A DNA stretch of 64,000 nucleotides from Merdibacter sp965119685 (GCA_965119685.1 OZ221971.1:2108001-2172000); one strand, 5' to 3'; shown: positions 1 to 9,768, counted from the stretch's first letter. The notes: generated by a model from the sequence alone, not told the origin. Numbers and translations are program-made.

Positions 1-161
1 TATTTTTACCAAACGAGACGCTCATGAACTATGCGCGGCAAGGGATCCCCTATTCCATCCATCCGCTGCGTTGATGTCCCCTTTCTCTCTGCCGGAGAAT
101 CTCTGTGTGCCATCCTCTTTTTGCCAAAGCGATTATGGGATGATCCCTTTCTCCGCTTTAT

Positions 162-593
162 TTATTTTCTCGTATTGACGGCATAGGAGCCGTTAGCGCT
201 GGCAACCACCTCACCTGCCTGATTGTAGGCGATGGCTCTGGTCATGATCATGCGGCTGCCGATGTGGTCGCAGAATGCTTCTACCTCTAGCCGCTCGTAT
301 GCTTGAGTGCCCTTGACAAAATTGACCGCTAAGGAAATCGTCGGCGTAAAGGCCGCCTGCGAGAACGCATAGGCTGCTCCTCCCATCGCAACATCCAATA
401 TAGCGGATAAAATTCCTCCATGCGTATGTCCGGCGGGATTCATCTCCCAAGGCGCCAGCGTAAAGCAATACACGATACGGCGGCGCTCCTCCTGCGCCTT
501 CACAAACCGCATTTGCAGCATGGCGTTGATCGTTCCCTCCTGTTGTACGCGGCTGTCCACAAAATGACGGATGCGCGCTTGATACGTCTGCAT
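162..593 (-). CDS. PaaI-type hotdog-fold thioesterase
   Basis: A 143-residue single-domain protein of the size usual for the hotdog acyl-CoA thioesterase family. The stretch PAGHTHGGILSAILDVAMGG (residues about 53-72) is the family's signature helix region, with the HGG motif that precedes the central hotdog helix. It probably hydrolyses acyl-CoA or aryl-CoA thioesters in the cytoplasm, but the substrate cannot be read from sequence. The start has a purine-rich ribosome site (GGGGAGAG) about 4 nt upstream. It stands alone on the minus strand, divergent from dgt. Bases 1-161 hold no recognisable gene. Confidence 0.85.
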   Translation of the reverse strand: MQTYQARIRHFVDSRVQQEGTINAMLQMRFVKAQEERRRIVYCFTLAPWEMNPAGHTHGGILSAILDVAMGGAAYAFSQAAFTPTISLAVNFVKGTQAYERLEVEAFCDHIGSRMIMTRAIAYNQAGEVVASANGSYAVNTRK

Positions 594-700
594 CGCTCTC
601 TCCCCTTTCCTTACGTTTTCTCCATTCTACCTGTTTTGCCTGCACAGCGCAAGCCCAAAGAGAACCGCCGGTTCCCGCATTTCCCCAAAGGAAGAAAGCG

Positions 701-709
701 TGCTATAAT
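701..709 (+). promoter_or_regulatory. Extended -10 promoter for dgt
   Basis: TGC directly followed by TATAAT, 27 nt before the dgt start codon. No convincing -35 box is seen, as expected for an extended -10 promoter. The same TGnTATAAT form recurs through the window. Confidence 0.7.
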
Positions 710-735
710 GTTGACAGGAAAACGGAGGAAATTTC

Positions 736-2199
736 ATGAGCAGATTTCAATGGAGCCATCTGATCAGCGATCGGCGAATCCCTGAATATCATAAACCGAA
801 AACGCCTAATCTTTCCGCTCTGCGCAGCGAGGTGGAAAGCGACTACTACCGCATCATCAACAGCGCTTCATTTCGCCGCTTACAGGATAAGACGCAGGTG
901 TTCCCGCTCGACCGCAGCGATTTTGTGCGGACGCGTCTCACCCACTCGCTGGAAGTGTCGGCCATCGCCAAGTTCATCGGCAAGCAGGTATGTACGCAGA
1001 TCGTCGAGCAAAAGCTGGAAGCAAAAGCGATCAACACCCACGACATCATCGAGACGCTGGCCTGCGCGGCATTGCTGCATGACATCGGCAACCCGCCCTT
1101 CGGTCATTTCGGCGAAAGCGCGATTCAAAACTGGTTTGCCACAAATTTAAAGCAAATTCCTTATGATGAAAATGAGACGCTTTATGATGTGTTAAACGAG
1201 CAGCAACGAAGCGACTTATGCTTTTATGAGGGCAATGCGCAGTCGCTGCGCATCATCACAAGGCTGCATCGGCTCAATGGGAAAAACGGCATGCATCTCA
1301 CCAGCGGCGTGATGGACACGATACTCAAATATCCATGCAGCTCCCTGCAAAAGCGCCAAGAGCTTGCCAAGGCTAAACATGAGCGCTCACTGCTGCGCAA
1401 AAAACACAGCTATTTTTACAGCGAGGCAAAGATCTATCGCCAGATTAAAGAAAATACGGGCACGGCCGATCACCGTCATCCGCTCACCTTCATCCTTGAA
1501 GCTGCCGATGATCTCGCCTATACCTTTTCCGATCTGGAGGACGGCTACAACAAGGGCTTATACAGTTATGCCCAGCTGTTGGAGCAGTTGGATACATGCG
1601 GGGATGATAACGGCCGTAAGCGGTTAGAAAATCTGCTTGCCAAATATCAAGAGGAAAAGAAGGCGATGAACGACAAAGATAAGGAAACGGTCATCGATCC
1701 TCACCGCCTCGCCGTTTTCAGCTGGCTGACCGCCAAGCAGCTCTATTGTATCTCTGAGGTCAGCAAGGCGTTTATCGCCCATTATGAGGAAATCATGCAG
1801 GGACGCTTTGAAAAAGAACTGCTTGCCGTATGCAGTGAGGCAAAGGTCATCGATCAGCTGAAAAATTTTGCCTTTGATCGTGTCTATCAGACGCGCTCGA
1901 TTCTCAAGTTAGAGTTAATGGGCAATGAGGTCATCTCGTTTTTGCTGGAGCGCTTCGTGGATGCACTGTTAGGCTTTGACAGTGATCGTCAAACGCAAAA
2001 CGACATTCAGAAGAAGTATTGTCAGCTGCTGTCCGCAAATTATAAAGAGTGCTACTATGAAGCGGTCAAGAGATTTGACGACGACCGTGACAAGGTCTAT
2101 TACCGACTGCTGTTAGCCGCGGATTTCATCGCCGGTATGACCGACACCTATGCCAAGACGCTCTATCAGGAAATCAAGGGGATCGCCACGCTGAGCTAA
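736..2199 (+). CDS. dgt: Deoxyguanosinetriphosphate triphosphohydrolase (dGTPase), HD superfamily
   Basis: A 487-residue HD-domain phosphohydrolase, close to the usual bacterial dGTPase length. Near the N-terminus RRLQDKTQVFPL is followed by RTRLTHSLEVS (first metal-binding His) and then ALLHDIGNPPFGHFGE (the HD pair and its following loop), the arrangement of the Dgt family. The enzyme cleaves dNTPs to deoxynucleoside and triphosphate and helps set dNTP pools. The ATG is chosen because GGAGG lies just upstream at suitable distance. It is monocistronic, with its own promoter and a terminator-like hairpin about 425 nt downstream. Confidence 0.93.
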   Translation: MSRFQWSHLISDRRIPEYHKPKTPNLSALRSEVESDYYRIINSASFRRLQDKTQVFPLDRSDFVRTRLTHSLEVSAIAKFIGKQVCTQIVEQKLEAKAINTHDIIETLACAALLHDIGNPPFGHFGESAIQNWFATNLKQIPYDENETLYDVLNEQQRSDLCFYEGNAQSLRIITRLHRLNGKNGMHLTSGVMDTILKYPCSSLQKRQELAKAKHERSLLRKKHSYFYSEAKIYRQIKENTGTADHRHPLTFILEAADDLAYTFSDLEDGYNKGLYSYAQLLEQLDTCGDDNGRKRLENLLAKYQEEKKAMNDKDKETVIDPHRLAVFSWLTAKQLYCISEVSKAFIAHYEEIMQGRFEKELLAVCSEAKVIDQLKNFAFDRVYQTRSILKLELMGNEVISFLLERFVDALLGFDSDRQTQNDIQKKYCQLLSANYKECYYEAVKRFDDDRDKVYYRLLLAADFIAGMTDTYAKTLYQEIKGIATLS

Positions 2200-2388
2200 G
2201 ATCGATCGCCCATAGCAGGATTCTCTTACGCACATGCTTTTATGCGAGTAAAATGGGATGCCGTGAGGTTTCTCATTAACCCTCCCGACAAAGTATCATC
2301 TTCTCATGTACGGCAAAACATACGCAAAACCGAGCGTTTTCCAGTGTAAGCTACACATGACATTCCCACAGCAAACGACAGACAAAAA

Positions 2389-2440
2389 CCGGCGATTCTT
2401 CCTGTCCCCGCTCATGCGGGCGCAAATATCGCCGGATTTT
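2389..2440 (+). other. Strong imperfect hairpin with inner stem
   Basis: CCGGCGAT (2389-2396) pairs with ATCGCCGG (2428-2435), and CCCGC pairs with GCGGG inside the loop. A short T-rich stretch (ATTTTATT) follows on the plus strand. It may be a terminator for dgt or the 3' end of a small RNA; I cannot tell which. Confidence 0.5.
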
Positions 2441-2623
2441 ATTCTCGACTATACGCTGATCTTTGGTGCTTTCTTTTTCTTATTTATTATTTCTTTTCTT
2501 TTGTTCTTTTCCCTAATTTCTTATTTCTTTTGCAGGGCTTACGCACAGATTTCTCAAAAAAATCAGTATCCCCTCTCTCTGTGCTCTCTAACGCAAGCGC
2601 TGCGATCTGCCTTGCCTATAAAA

Positions 2624-2661
2624 ACCGAGCTTCTTTTCAGAGGCTCGGTGCTTTTTGTTTT
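2624..2661. terminator. Bidirectional terminator between dgt and the CpXC gene
   Basis: ACCGAGC (2624-2630) pairs with GCTCGGT (2643-2649). A T-run follows on the plus strand (2652-2661) and an A-run precedes the stem, so it can stop transcription from both convergent sides. Confidence 0.8.
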
Positions 2662-2704
2662 TACTTCGCGCATTTGATTATCCGCCGTGATACGCTGCCG
2701 CCGT

Positions 2705-3211
2705 TTATTTTTCATCACCTCTGCGTGACAATCGCAAACTTGCTTTGTTGACGCCGACAAATGATGTTCCCTGCTCTCTATGGCAGGAAAACCACAGCAC
2801 GTCATTTTCATCGCCGTCATAGCGAAACTGCGCATCCGGATAGCGCTGCTGCAGCCGTTTTGTCAGTGCAAAGATCTGAGAAGGAAGGTAGCCGTCGTCC
2901 AATATGCGCAGCTGTTGGGAAAAATCAGCGGCGGTATGCACCTGCACGCATAGTATTTCCGAGGAAAACGATGTATCCTGCGGCTGCTCATTCAGCATTA
3001 GGACAAAGTGCTTCTGTGCATCATAGTACAGCAACGGATGCGCATAGCTGCTGAGATGCTGACAGCGGGGACAGCGAAACTGAAAGTATTCTCCGCTGAT
3101 CAGGCGCTCTTTCATTCCGGCTTCAAAGGAGGCAACTACATAGGTTTCTTTTTTCAGCATCGTTGCATAGCCGCACGCAGGACAGCGCACCTCGACTAAT
3201 CTGCTTTTCAT
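2705..3211 (-). CDS. CpXC domain protein
   Basis: A 168-residue protein with an N-terminal CPAC (residues about 10-13) and a later CPRC (about 48-51), the paired Cys-Pro-X-Cys signature of the CpXC family, presumably a zinc site. The function of this family is not established. The start codon lies 9 nt after the stop of the upstream aminopeptidase gene and has no strong ribosome site of its own, so it is probably translated by coupling and belongs to that two-gene operon. Confidence 0.8.
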   Translation of the reverse strand: MKSRLVEVRCPACGYATMLKKETYVVASFEAGMKERLISGEYFQFRCPRCQHLSSYAHPLLYYDAQKHFVLMLNEQPQDTSFSSEILCVQVHTAADFSQQLRILDDGYLPSQIFALTKRLQQRYPDAQFRYDGDENDVLWFSCHREQGTSFVGVNKASLRLSRRGDEK

Positions 3212-3220
3212 CGCAGAAAT

Positions 3221-5017
3221 TTAAATCGGTCTTGTCGCCTGCTTCAGCCAATCCGCTTCTTCTCTGTTCATATAGGGAACAAGCTTCGCATAGACTTCCG
3301 CATGGTAATCGTTCAGCCATTGGCGCTCATACTGCGTCAGCAGCGATCCGTCAATGCCATCTAGGTCAAATGGCACAAAGGTAATTGTCTCCAAGTACAT
3401 GAACTGACCGTATTCATTTTTCTCCCCTTTGCGGACGACGGTTTCATTCTCGTGGCGGATGCCATAATATCCTTCCAAATAGACACCCGGCTCGTCGCTT
3501 TGAATCATCCCTTCCTCCAGCACACAGCTGTCATTTCGCTCTGGCACCACACGCCAGCGAAAGCCGTTGGGCGATTCATGCACATTTAAAACGTGGCCGA
3601 CTCCATGCCCGGTGCCGCATTTGTAATCCAAATCCAGATCCCACAGCGGTCCTCTCGCAAGAATGTCGAGGTTCATACCGCGGCAGCCATACAGGAAGCG
3701 TGCCTTCGCTAACGCGATCATTGAACGCAGCGCAACCGTAAAGTGAAAACGGCACTCATCTGATATTGGCCCTAATACAAATGTTCGGGTAATATCCGTC
3801 GTTCCCTCCAAATACTGACCTCCGCTGTCCACCAACAGCAATCCTTCTGCCGCCAGCTCGGCATTGCTCTCCTCGTTGGCGCTGTAATGCATCATTGCGC
3901 CATGCGCTTGATAGGCGGCGATGGTATTGAAGCTCGGTTCAAAAAAGTATTCCTGCTCCTGCCTGAACTCCAGCAGCTTCTGCGCTGCCGAAATTTCAGT
4001 GATCTTAGTCTTTGCAACATTTGACTTTAACCAATACATGAACTTTGTCACCGCTACTCCATCGCGAATATGACAGCGACGAGTGTTCTCCAGCTCTACC
4101 GGATTTTTGATCGCTTTCATCAATACGATAGGATTCGCTTGATCGATCACCTGAATTCCCTGCGGCAGGGAGGAGACGATGCGGAAATTGGTGTTGGCCT
4201 TATCGAGCAGTACTGCGGAAGCCGCAGGCAGAGTCTTCACATCTGTATAAATATCCTCGTAGCCCTTCACTGTCAGATGGATATGGGTAAAGGTTTCTCT
4301 CATATCATCGCTTAAACGATCGGCATTGATATACAGATACGCTTCATCTTGTTGGATCAGCGCGTAGCATAACACGACCGGAAAGCAGGGAATATCATCT
4401 CCGCGCATGTTCAGCAGCCATGCGATGTCATCCACGCGGGTGATGATGTGAGAATCCGCTCCTGCCTTTTGCATTGCCGCGCGAACATCGGCAAGCTTTT
4501 GTTTTGCGCTTTTACCGGTGTAGCTCTCAGCAAGCGCAAAGGCTTTGCTGGCGGGAAGCGGCGGACGGTCTGTCCAGATATTCCCGACCAAATCCATATC
4601 GCATTGAAGTGTGATCTCTTTCTCTTTTAGCTTTTCTTGCAGTTTTTCCACCATCGCCGCATTCATTACGCGGCCGTCAAAACCGACGACTGCATGGGCA
4701 GGCAGTGCTTGCAGCAAATATTCTTCGATGGTAGCGACACCTTCCTCACCCATGCGCATTAAATCGATACCGCTGCCTGTCAGCTGCTGCTGCGCCTGAA
4801 TAAAGTAACGACCGTCCGTCCAAAGTTTTCCTTCCGTCATGGTAAACACGCATGTTCCGGCCGAGCCGGTAAAGCCACTCATAAATGTGCGCGCCTTAAA
4901 ATAATCACACACATATTCTGTTTCATGAAAATCGGATGTCGGCACGATATATGCGTCCACCTGCTGCCGTGCCATCTCGGCGCGCAGCAATTCCACTCGT
5001 TTTGCTATTTCGCTCAT
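3221..5017 (-). CDS. Xaa-Pro aminopeptidase (aminopeptidase P, M24B)
   Basis: 598 residues, the long three-domain form of aminopeptidase P with two creatinase-like N-terminal domains and a C-terminal pita-bread metallopeptidase domain. Metal ligands are visible: LLVDSGGQYLEGTTDITRTF holds the two Asp residues, GTGHGVGHVLNVHE the His, and the Glu pair lies in RHENETVV and the following strand. It removes an N-terminal residue before proline from peptides in the cytoplasm. GAGAGG and an AGG precede the ATG. It leads an operon with the CpXC gene. Confidence 0.93.
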   Translation of the reverse strand: MSEIAKRVELLRAEMARQQVDAYIVPTSDFHETEYVCDYFKARTFMSGFTGSAGTCVFTMTEGKLWTDGRYFIQAQQQLTGSGIDLMRMGEEGVATIEEYLLQALPAHAVVGFDGRVMNAAMVEKLQEKLKEKEITLQCDMDLVGNIWTDRPPLPASKAFALAESYTGKSAKQKLADVRAAMQKAGADSHIITRVDDIAWLLNMRGDDIPCFPVVLCYALIQQDEAYLYINADRLSDDMRETFTHIHLTVKGYEDIYTDVKTLPAASAVLLDKANTNFRIVSSLPQGIQVIDQANPIVLMKAIKNPVELENTRRCHIRDGVAVTKFMYWLKSNVAKTKITEISAAQKLLEFRQEQEYFFEPSFNTIAAYQAHGAMMHYSANEESNAELAAEGLLLVDSGGQYLEGTTDITRTFVLGPISDECRFHFTVALRSMIALAKARFLYGCRGMNLDILARGPLWDLDLDYKCGTGHGVGHVLNVHESPNGFRWRVVPERNDSCVLEEGMIQSDEPGVYLEGYYGIRHENETVVRKGEKNEYGQFMYLETITFVPFDLDGIDGSLLTQYERQWLNDYHAEVYAKLVPYMNREEADWLKQATRPI

Positions 5018-5060
5018 TCCTATTGCCTCTCTTTCTTCGTCTTACTTTCTCTATTTTCCT

Positions 5061-5066
5061 ATTATA
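5061..5066 (-). promoter_or_regulatory. -10 box for the aminopeptidase P operon
   Basis: On the minus strand TATAAT lies about 44 nt before the start codon. No good -35 box is visible. Confidence 0.5.
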
Positions 5067-5310
5067 CAACGAACGAAAGAAATTACAAATGTTATCCGAC
5101 TGTATCATTGGGAATTATCGCAGTACACCGTAAGATGAGCAGATCGTAAGCGTTTACCGCAATCTCCAAGAGAGAAAGCTTCTGAATGTGATTGCTTCGA
5201 TGTGTCAAGAAATCATTTTCTCCTCCCGTTTTCGACGTTAGTAAAGGGCAAATGACGATGAAAAAGTGATGCATGCATGGTGGGAAAAGATAGACTTGCT
5301 CATTCGCAGG

Positions 5311-5328
5311 CCATAGTGTTACCTATGG
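5311..5328. other. Stem-loop overlapping the adhesin stop codon
   Basis: CCATAG (5311-5316) pairs with CTATGG (5323-5328), spanning the adhesin stop codon at 5319-5321. A T-rich run follows on the plus strand only, so its role as terminator for the minus-strand adhesin is doubtful. The rest of 5070-5310 shows nothing I can name. Confidence 0.4.
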
Positions 5329-8300
5329 TTTCTTTTATGAGCAATCAGCTGGAAAAAGGCAGACAGGGAGATCAACCCGACGACGAGATAAGGGAGTCCG
5401 CTTTGTGATTGCGTGCCTGTGGTCGTCGATGGGATTTTCTCGTTGATCACCGTGATACTCGTCGTTTGACCGATGCCAGCAGTATGCTCATTCAGTTCCA
5501 CTTGATATACCAAGTCGCTCAACAGATACCCCTGCGGTGCGGCAGTCTCTTTGATAAAGTACACGCCATAAGGCAAGTCCTCAAAGGTTGCCGTGCCGCT
5601 CTCTTTGTCGGCATGTACCGTTTCGATTGCCTGTGTGCATGCCTCATCCGCATACAGTGTAAACGCAAAGTCCTTTGAACGAATAACTTCTTTAGTCACG
5701 GAGTCCACCTTGTTGACCTGCACGTCCGTCAATATCAGCTTATCGATCATCACAATCGTTTCTCCGTCTTTTGCCGTAAAGCTGATCTCATTGGCGATCT
5801 CATAGCCGTGTGGTGCGATGATCTCTTTCAGGATGTAGTCTCTGCCCTCGATCAGATAGCGTATCTCATGTGGTTCTTCTTTCGATACCCACTCATCAAT
5901 CACACTTCCTGTTTCCGCATCGATCACTTGCAGCGTCGCACCGATGAGCTCCTCTTCTCCTGTAATATCTGTTTTGGAAAAAGTCATCTCTACCGGATGA
6001 TTGCTCATCGTGATCGTAATCACCTCATTGGCTGTTGTCGGGACTGTGAAAGCAATCTCCTTTGCCGTGCTGTATCCCTGTGCCGGATGAAGCTCTTTCA
6101 AGGTGTATTCCTTGCCGCCGATCAGTCCATATACGTCATGCGGCGTCTCCTCGCTTGTCCACTGTTCCACGATCTCTCCCTGTGCATCCAAAATCGCCAA
6201 CACATTGCCCGCTAACGGCTTGTTGTTTTCATCGACTTTCTGCACCTGAATATGCGTCAGCTCATCTTTCATTACCACCTGCTGTATCTCTGCGGTATCT
6301 TCTACCGTAAACTCGATAGCGTTGGTAACGGAATATCCCTGCGGTGCGATCGTCTCCACTAAGCGATACGTTTCTCCTGCATGCAATCCCTCGATGACAT
6401 GCGCTTCTTCACCGGAGATCCATTCATCGATGACGTTGTGATTCAGATCTGTCACCTGCAAGTGCGCGCCCGCTAATTCCTGTTCGCCTGTGATGTCTGT
6501 TTTGGTGATCTCCACCTTGGTTTTCTCATTGGTAAAGGTGAAGAAGAAGGTTTGTAGTTCTTCTGCTTCTTCATCGTATTTTGTATCAAACAGATAACGG
6601 AACGCTTCCCCGCTTGCATAGCCCTGCGGTGCTTTACTCTCTTCCACATACCATAAGCTGTTTGGGTCTCCTTCATATGCGAAATCTTCGTTGTTGCTCT
6701 CTGCATCGAGGTTCAACAAATCGATGGCATATTCCGGTGTCAAATCCAACGGCAAGTCAACTGTAAATACTGCTTTGCCGCTATCATCTGTTGTTATGGT
6801 TTGAATGAGATCGTTTGGTTCTAAGATTACCTCTCCATCGTAGTTATATACTTTGCGGTTGGCATACAGGCTGATCTGTGCTCCTGCTAACGGCTGTTTG
6901 GTTTGCTCATCCAGCTTTTGTACGCTGAGAGATACTTTCTGTCGTGCATTGATAAAGGTCTGCACATCGCTGTACACTACATCGGCAGTCTGATCCTGAT
7001 AGGTAAGGGAAACCTGTTTTACCTCATCACTGAGCACATACCCTTGCGGTGCTTTGACTTCATGAATCTCATAGTCTCCTAACGGTAACAGCTTGGAAGT
7101 CGTCTTGCCATCCTCTTTGGTTGTAACATGATCTACCACACTGCCTTTTTCATACAGCACCGTACCGTCATTAGAAGGATCCATAATATCCTGTGCGGCG
7201 ATGATCTCTGCCTCCATGCCCGCTAATCCACGTTCTTCATAGACAAACTGTCCATCTTCAAAGCCTACCAGCACTTCTCCGCGCTTTTCGATGAGAATCT
7301 GTCCTTTTACCGCCTGATCGCTCATCTTCACCGTAATCACCGGCGTAGTTCCATCCGGCAGCGTCTCATAAGCGGTATTCATCGATACCTTGAATTTCAC
7401 TGGCTCGCTGTTTAATACATATCCGTTTGGGGCAGTGATTTCCTCCAGCTGATATTCTCCCGGATCTAATACATCGCCGGTCATGACGGTTCCATCTTCC
7501 GTGGTTTTCCATTCGGTTATATACGCAGGAAGCGGATTCCATGCCCAATAACCGACATATTCATTCGTATCCAAATCACGAATTTTAAAGGTGACGCCTG
7601 CTAATTGTACCGTCTTTCCGGTTTCCGCATCTTGTTTTACAATTGCGATGACAGAACGGAATTTTACATCGTTAAAGATGCGCCATACCTGCGGTTCTTC
7701 ACTGTCCTGTGAAACGGTCACTGTGAAATCCGGCACGCTGTAATGATCATCAGGCGTTTTCGTTTCTCTGACAACGTAGGTTCCATAAGGAAGTTTATCG
7801 GAGAGGGCATAGCCTTTCTCATCCGTCACTAATACTGCGGCGTCTTTTCCCTGTGCATTCTTGGCGATCGGTGCAGCTTCCCAGCTTCCGTATTTCTCAA
7901 TGTCTTTCTGCGCTTTGATCGTAAATTCAACGCCTTTTAACAAATCTGCTTCGCCGCTGCCATTGTCGGAGATCTTAATGATTTGGAATGCCTGTGCATT
8001 TACTCTCTCTTTCACTGCCTGATTGACAGAGACGGTTGCGGTCGTTTGGTTTTGATAAGAAAGGGTAACATCATACTCCGTGGTATCTAAAGTATAGCCG
8101 TCACTCGGTGTGATCTCCTTGATGAAGTATTTGCCGAGATACAGATTTGAGACGCTTGCCGTATGATCGTTTCCGATTGTCAGCTCGGCTACCTTAGCGC
8201 CTGCCTGATATTTCACTGACTGATCGGCAGGATCTAAGATATTCTCTCTGGCATATACGCCGTACTTTGCGCCGGTGAGGGTCGCTTCTCCTTGTGCGCT

Positions 8301-9698
8301 GTCACCGGTCACGCTGTCTTGCTTTTTGATTTGAATGCTTCCGCGGACACGCTCATCTACGCCTGTCACTTCAATCTTCTGTTCATTTTCAGTAATCGTT
8401 ACCGGATATTTCGTATTGTTCAATACGTAGCCGTTAGGAGCGATGACCTCTTTGACATAGTAGTTGCTGAAACGCAGATAATCAGAGGAAGCATAACCAT
8501 TTGCTAAAGTGGTTAAGCGTGCGACTTCCTGATCGGTATTTGCATTGAAGATAGCATAGGTCGCTCCTGCGACTTGTTTGCCGCTGTCCTGATCGGTTTT
8601 ACGGATGAGAACTTTGCCTTTCTTCCAGTTGTTGTTGGCAGTAAAAGTCGCTGTTTGGTTTGGCGATACGGTAACGGAATGAATTGTAGAATCCAGCACC
8701 AGATGACTCGGTACAGCTGTTTCCTGAACATAATAAGTATCCGGTGTGAGATCGTTGATCGTCACTGTACCATCTGCGCCTGTGGTATAGGTGCCGATCG
8801 GACTGCTCATATCACTGTTGGCGGATACCTTGAAAGAAGTGTTCGGAACTAAAGTGCCGTCTTCATCCTGCTTTGTGATCTTCAGATTGCCGTACTTTTC
8901 TACATTAAGGCGGATTGTGATTTCATTAGGATCGTTGTGTTTTGCGACGACAACATCCTGTGATGATATGGAACTGTATAACATACTCGTACCGACACAG
9001 TCCTTTTTTACCAGTTGATATTTCACGGTTGCATTTTCCGGAGCATCTTTAGTTGCAGTAATGGTCAGCTTATTTCCCGACTTGGAAACAGTAATTCCAT
9101 TACTTTTAGAATTTAAGTTATAGTAGCTAAATACTCCGTTAGTATCTGTTAATGTGACTGATTCTCCAACCTTAATATTAACTGTTTTTCCGAAAAAGGA
9201 TGGAGGTATACTAAATAATGAATCAATTTTGTTTTGAATCTGTTTTTTCTTTGTTTCATATCCGGCTAAGTTATGCGAATTGATCGTAGCCCCTAACGCT
9301 TCCCAAATCATAAACTGTGTGGCTGCGTAATCCTCATCTGTTTTATTCGACAAATGCCAGCCGACATAAGCTATATCTTCCATGGTCTTTTTTTGAGAAT
9401 AAGTAAACTCCGAAGCAGAATAATTCGCATTTTTATCGACAAACTGTTGAGGTTCTACACAAAATCCTAACTCACCATTGATATACAAATACCCCATTTC
9501 CGACCACCATACCGTGGTAAGCCCATCTGCACTGGTGACATTAGCAGATAGAGGAAATTCATTTTTCACGACTACCTCTACTTCATTGGAAGCTTTGACG
9601 TCTGTTAGATTTAAACCGCCAACGACCATCATCATTGTCATAAAGGCAATGATGGATCGCTGGATGTTCTTCTTTATCTGTTTTACTTTATTTTTCAT
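5319..9698 (-). CDS. Giant thioester-domain adhesin with about eleven SpaA/Cna-B repeats
   Basis: 1459 residues. The start at 9698 is chosen for GGAGGAG just upstream; an upstream in-frame start 39 nt earlier lacks this. A signal peptide (basic N-terminus, hydrophobic core, cleavage near residue 36) leads to a thioester domain. There Cys80 (GFCVEPQQF) and Gln128 (ATQFMIWEALG, the TQxxIW type motif) should form an internal Cys-Gln thioester for covalent host attachment. About eleven SpaA/prealbumin-like repeats follow, each with an N-terminal Lys strand (LKITKQD, VLIRKTD, IQIKKQD) and an E-box such as YYVKEVIAPNGY, the pattern of isopeptide-stabilised pilin-like modules. The C-terminus has a hydrophobic helix and basic tail (HKRNHR) but no clear LPXTG, only IPSTTTG. 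Expected at the cell surface. Confidence 0.9.
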   Translation of the reverse strand: MKNKVKQIKKNIQRSIIAFMTMMMVVGGLNLTDVKASNEVEVVVKNEFPLSANVTSADGLTTVWWSEMGYLYINGELGFCVEPQQFVDKNANYSASEFTYSQKKTMEDIAYVGWHLSNKTDEDYAATQFMIWEALGATINSHNLAGYETKKKQIQNKIDSLFSIPPSFFGKTVNIKVGESVTLTDTNGVFSYYNLNSKSNGITVSKSGNKLTITATKDAPENATVKYQLVKKDCVGTSMLYSSISSQDVVVAKHNDPNEITIRLNVEKYGNLKITKQDEDGTLVPNTSFKVSANSDMSSPIGTYTTGADGTVTINDLTPDTYYVQETAVPSHLVLDSTIHSVTVSPNQTATFTANNNWKKGKVLIRKTDQDSGKQVAGATYAIFNANTDQEVARLTTLANGYASSDYLRFSNYYVKEVIAPNGYVLNNTKYPVTITENEQKIEVTGVDERVRGSIQIKKQDSVTGDSAQGEATLTGAKYGVYARENILDPADQSVKYQAGAKVAELTIGNDHTASVSNLYLGKYFIKEITPSDGYTLDTTEYDVTLSYQNQTTATVSVNQAVKERVNAQAFQIIKISDNGSGEADLLKGVEFTIKAQKDIEKYGSWEAAPIAKNAQGKDAAVLVTDEKGYALSDKLPYGTYVVRETKTPDDHYSVPDFTVTVSQDSEEPQVWRIFNDVKFRSVIAIVKQDAETGKTVQLAGVTFKIRDLDTNEYVGYWAWNPLPAYITEWKTTEDGTVMTGDVLDPGEYQLEEITAPNGYVLNSEPVKFKVSMNTAYETLPDGTTPVITVKMSDQAVKGQILIEKRGEVLVGFEDGQFVYEERGLAGMEAEIIAAQDIMDPSNDGTVLYEKGSVVDHVTTKEDGKTTSKLLPLGDYEIHEVKAPQGYVLSDEVKQVSLTYQDQTADVVYSDVQTFINARQKVSLSVQKLDEQTKQPLAGAQISLYANRKVYNYDGEVILEPNDLIQTITTDDSGKAVFTVDLPLDLTPEYAIDLLNLDAESNNEDFAYEGDPNSLWYVEESKAPQGYASGEAFRYLFDTKYDEEAEELQTFFFTFTNEKTKVEITKTDITGEQELAGAHLQVTDLNHNVIDEWISGEEAHVIEGLHAGETYRLVETIAPQGYSVTNAIEFTVEDTAEIQQVVMKDELTHIQVQKVDENNKPLAGNVLAILDAQGEIVEQWTSEETPHDVYGLIGGKEYTLKELHPAQGYSTAKEIAFTVPTTANEVITITMSNHPVEMTFSKTDITGEEELIGATLQVIDAETGSVIDEWVSKEEPHEIRYLIEGRDYILKEIIAPHGYEIANEISFTAKDGETIVMIDKLILTDVQVNKVDSVTKEVIRSKDFAFTLYADEACTQAIETVHADKESGTATFEDLPYGVYFIKETAAPQGYLLSDLVYQVELNEHTAGIGQTTSITVINEKIPSTTTGTQSQSGLPYLVVGLISLSAFFQLIAHKRNHR

Positions 9699-9741
9699 CT
9701 GATCTTCTCCTCCTTCAAAACATAATAAAGTGAACATCCTT

Positions 9742-9768
9742 CTAAGGAGGATCTCGCGACCGTTTCAT
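9742..9768 (-). CDS. Possible 8-codon leader peptide upstream of the adhesin
   Basis: The minus strand reads ATG then MKRSRDPP and TAG, with a good ribosome site (AAGGAGAG) about 7 nt upstream. It lies between the lipoprotein terminators and the adhesin start. It may be a translated leader or chance; only the ribosome site and position support it. Confidence 0.25.
   Translation of the reverse strand: MKRSRDPP

Larger units (their letters stand above)
2200..2704. other. Intergenic stretch with two hairpins, no supported gene
   Basis: About 500 nt between convergent dgt and the CpXC gene. A pyrimidine-rich open frame on the plus strand (2306-2677) has no ribosome site and no recognisable domain, so I do not call it. 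The notable content is a strong imperfect hairpin at 2389-2435 and a terminator at 2624-2661, both listed separately. Confidence 0.6.

Noticed and set aside
211..645. Open frame antisense-shifted to the thioesterase gene
   Set aside because: Same strand, other frame, no domain; a shadow of the thioesterase gene.
2306..2677. 123-codon frame after dgt with hydrophobic stretch
   Set aside because: The hydrophobicity comes from a poly-pyrimidine tract, it has no ribosome site, and it runs through a terminator.
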